Shown here: piece after piece, positions 4,627 to 6,084 of the stretch | How the letters are laid out: the number at the start of each line of letters is the position of its first letter | Position numbering within the stretch: position 1 is the stretch's first letter | Assembly: GCA_947165745.1 (NCBI GenBank) | Contig: CAMVBO010000118.1 | Location: forward strand, 1 to 6,084 | DNA length: 6,084 nucleotides | Direction: 5' to 3' | Source of the DNA: an uncultured Clostridia bacterium | GTDB taxonomy: Bacteria; Bacillota_A; Clostridia; Christensenellales; Aristaeellaceae | The notes under the pieces: model-generated | Told to the model about the DNA's origin: nothing | Seen by the model: the letters and a program-made list of their open reading frames with translations, nothing else | The model's database searches: none | Translations under genes and position numbers: made by a program

Positions 4627-5348
4627 GCTTCTGTATCCTCCATGTACGCTTGAATCTCGCCTGTGAATTTCAACCACGCTCCTTCCATCGGCGGCATGGA
4701 CGCGAACCGCATCTTCTCATGCCGGGTGGGATGCTCCAACGCCAGCGACGCCGCCCAGAGGGCGATCTGCTGCCCGGGCCTGCCGCCGCCATAGCGGGCG
4801 TCCCCCCACAGCGGAAAGCCCGCGTGGGCGTGCTGCACCCGGATTTGATGGGCCCGGCCGGTGTGCAGGGCCACCTCCGTGAGCGTCAGCCCGTCCCGGA
4901 CCGCGATCGGCCGGCTGTCCAGCCGCGCCAGCTTCGCCCCGGGCGCGCCCTCCGGCACCACGCGCACCATGCCGGTGGCGCCGTCCTTGACGAGATAATC
5001 CTCAAGCGTCCTCGGCCCCGTCAATTCCCCCTGCAGCACCGCCAGATAGCGCTTGTCCTGGGCGTGGGCCGCGAAGTCCGCCGACAGCCGGGCGGCCGCC
5101 TTGGACGTGCGGGCAAAGACCATCGCCCCGCCCACGGGCCGGTCCAGCCGGTGCACCAGGCCCAGATACACATTCCCCGGCTTTTGATATTTATTGCCAA
5201 TATAGCGCTTCAATATGCTCAGCAGGTCGTCGTCGCCGGAGCGATCCGCCTGCACGGGCAGGTTCGGCGGCTTTACCACCGCCAGCAGGTGGTTGTCCTC
5301 GTAGAGCACCTCCACGTCAAACCGCCCCGCGCGAATTGTGTCGATCAT
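4623..5348 (-). CDS. RluA-family pseudouridine synthase
   Basis: This enzyme converts uridine to pseudouridine in structured RNA, usually 23S rRNA in this family. The 241-residue protein starts directly in the catalytic fold and lacks the N-terminal S4 RNA-binding domain of RluC/RluD types. Motifs: VLYEDNHLLAVVKPPNLPV (14-32), the N-terminal family motif; HRLDRPVGG (66-74) with the catalytic Asp69; and TGRAHQIRV (163-171) followed by GFPLWGDARYGG (177-188). The HRLDRPVGG form differs from the HRLDRDTSG of E. coli enzymes but is a recognisable variant. The start is ATG at 5348, with GGAGG about 10 nt upstream; the longer frame to 5423 runs over the promoter. The target base cannot be assigned. 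It is the first gene of a two-gene operon with the PF04020 protein. Confidence 0.94.
   Translation of the reverse strand: MIDTIRAGRFDVEVLYEDNHLLAVVKPPNLPVQADRSGDDDLLSILKRYIGNKYQKPGNVYLGLVHRLDRPVGGAMVFARTSKAAARLSADFAAHAQDKRYLAVLQGELTGPRTLEDYLVKDGATGMVRVVPEGAPGAKLARLDSRPIAVRDGLTLTEVALHTGRAHQIRVQHAHAGFPLWGDARYGGGRPGQQIALWAASLALEHPTRHEKMRFASMPPMEGAWLKFTGEIQAYMEDTEA
4637..4641 (-). promoter_or_regulatory. Ribosome binding site deciding the GTG start of the membrane protein
   Basis: GGAGG on the minus strand lies inside the last codons of the pseudouridine synthase gene, 10 nt before GTG at 4626. The arrangement GTGA (start and stop sharing bases 4623-4626) indicates translational coupling of the two genes. 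Confidence 0.75.
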
Positions 5349-5370
5349 GGTATCCACCCCTCCGCCCTTG

Positions 5371-5399
5371 ATTGTACCACTTTGGCCCGCAGGAAGCAA
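5371..5399 (-). promoter_or_regulatory. Promoter of the pseudouridine synthase operon
   Basis: The minus strand reads TGGTACAAT (5371-5379), an extended -10, with TTGCTT (5394-5399) as -35 at a 17-bp spacing. Its position, about 25 bp before the ATG at 5348, rules out the longer reading frame as the protein. Confidence 0.75.
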
Positions 5400-5407
5400 A
5401 TCTCCCA

Positions 5408-5436
5408 TTGCAAAGCGGGGCAAAATGTATTACAAT
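5408..5436 (+). promoter_or_regulatory. Promoter of the HAD hydrolase gene
   Basis: TTGCAA (5408-5413), a 17-bp spacer and TACAAT (5431-5436) give a good sigma-A promoter on the plus strand. Its -35 is 8 bp from the -35 of the divergent pseudouridine synthase promoter, so the two promoters stand back to back. Transcription would begin near 5443, leaving a leader of only about 17 nt before ATG 5460. Confidence 0.75.
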
Positions 5437-5459
5437 AATACTGGATATTTGTGAAGGGA

Positions 5460-6084
5460 ATGAAGCAACCTGTGATACGCCTGATTGCCACGGACCTGGA
5501 CGACACGCTGCTGAACGAGAAAAACGCGCTGAGCGAGCGCACGATGGCCGCGCTCCGGGCCGCCATGGCCACGGGCTGCGGGGTGACGCTGTCCAGCGGC
5601 AGGATGGTGGAGGCCATGCTGCCCTTTGCCCGGAAGATCGGCGTGAACGCGCCGATGCTGCTGTACAACGGGGCCATGCTCTACGACCACAACACCGACG
5701 AGACCCTCTACGCCACCCGCGTGCCCCATGACGTCGCCCTGGGCGTCACCCGCATCATCGAGGCGGCGGGCAGCTATGTGCAGGTGTATCCCGGCAAGGG
5801 CTACTACTGCCAGGAGCTGCTGGAGCGCACGATGGCCTACGCCAGGCAGATCAACGTGCCCGCCACGCCCACCCACATGCCCATGTCCCGCTGGCTGGAG
5901 GAGCACCCCGGCGACGTGCAGAAGCTGCTGGTAATCGACACCAGCGCCGAAAACGCCGACGCGCTGCAAAGGCGTCTGCGGGAAGCTTACCCCCACGGCG
6001 CGTCCTTTTTGAAGTCGAAGCCCCACTACATCGAGATCATGCCCGAGGGCGTGAACAAGGGGGCCTCGATGGCGAAGCTGGCGG
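5460..6084 (+). CDS. Cof-type HAD hydrolase, C-terminus cut by window edge
   Basis: This is a haloacid-dehalogenase superfamily phosphatase of the Cof (C2-cap) type, probably acting on sugar phosphates or other small phosphorylated metabolites in the cytoplasm. The visible 208 residues include motif I, TDLDDTLL (11-18), with the nucleophile Asp12 and acid/base Asp14; motif II, TLSSGR (43-48); a cap region; and EIMPEGVNKG (192-201), where Lys200 is the motif III lysine. The last motif (GDxxND) would lie past the right edge. The start is uncertain. ATG at 5460 has AAGGGA directly against it, too close for a normal ribosome binding site. GTG at 5472 would give MIRLIATDLD, the family's typical beginning, with AAGGG about 13 nt away. 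Another in-frame GTG is at 5451. The substrate is unknown. Confidence 0.92.
   Translation, partial: MKQPVIRLIATDLDDTLLNEKNALSERTMAALRAAMATGCGVTLSSGRMVEAMLPFARKIGVNAPMLLYNGAMLYDHNTDETLYATRVPHDVALGVTRIIEAAGSYVQVYPGKGYYCQELLERTMAYARQINVPATPTHMPMSRWLEEHPGDVQKLLVIDTSAENADALQRRLREAYPHGASFLKSKPHYIEIMPEGVNKGASMAKLA

Noticed and set aside
4650..5438. 262-codon plus-strand open frame opposite the pseudouridine synthase
   Set aside because: It is an antisense shadow in GC-rich coding DNA; the minus-strand frame carries the full set of RluA motifs.

Overview
The window reads as chromosomal DNA from a GC-rich member of the Firmicutes, probably a gut or rumen Clostridia (Christensenellales or Oscillospirales would fit; this is inference). 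The reasons are strong GGAGG-type ribosome binding sites, near-consensus sigma-A promoters in AT-rich gaps between GC-rich genes, MKK-type signal peptides, and a gene set of an amino-acid ABC transporter binding protein, DeoC, an RluA-family pseudouridine synthase, a PF04020 'phage holin' membrane protein and a Cof-type HAD phosphatase. No phage, plasmid or rRNA/tRNA gene was seen.

Layout: six of the seven genes lie on the minus strand. From left to right they are: an amino-acid-binding ABC transporter protein (1-601, C-terminus outside the window); a stand-alone SIR2-like protein (760-1734); a secreted tandem SH3-like protein (1990-2451); deoC (2889-3539); a PF04020 membrane protein (4264-4626); and an RluA-type pseudouridine synthase (4623-5348), which shares a GTGA overlap with the membrane protein so the two form one operon. 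A Cof-type HAD hydrolase runs divergently on the plus strand (5460 to the right edge) from back-to-back promoters. The transporter, SIR2, SH3, deoC and pseudouridine synthase genes each have their own recognisable promoter, and the SIR2, SH3 and deoC genes have visible terminators. They therefore look like independent transcription units rather than one pathway.

The unusual content is between genes. Two 160-bp imperfect palindromes (2714-2873 and 4086-4245) align without gaps at about 80% identity. They have 15-bp terminal inverted repeats and are flanked by TT/TT and TA/TA, as expected of a miniature inverted-repeat (MITE-like) element. Each lies 15-18 bp after the stop codon of a minus-strand gene, and the first sits between deoC and its terminator.

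Between deoC and the second element is a non-coding stretch of about 480 bp (3604-4085). It holds a same-strand cluster of DnaA-box-like sequences (one perfect TTATCCACA, two more fitting TTWTNCACA, two degenerate), two abutting perfect 10-bp palindromes, a hairpin with a T-run, nested inverted repeats including a perfect 13-bp pair, and an AT-rich run of three tandem 10-mers. This resembles a DnaA-binding or titration locus, or an origin-like region, and is the most interesting part of the window. The orphan SIR2-like gene is the next most interesting item because related proteins act in anti-phage defence, though no partner gene is visible.
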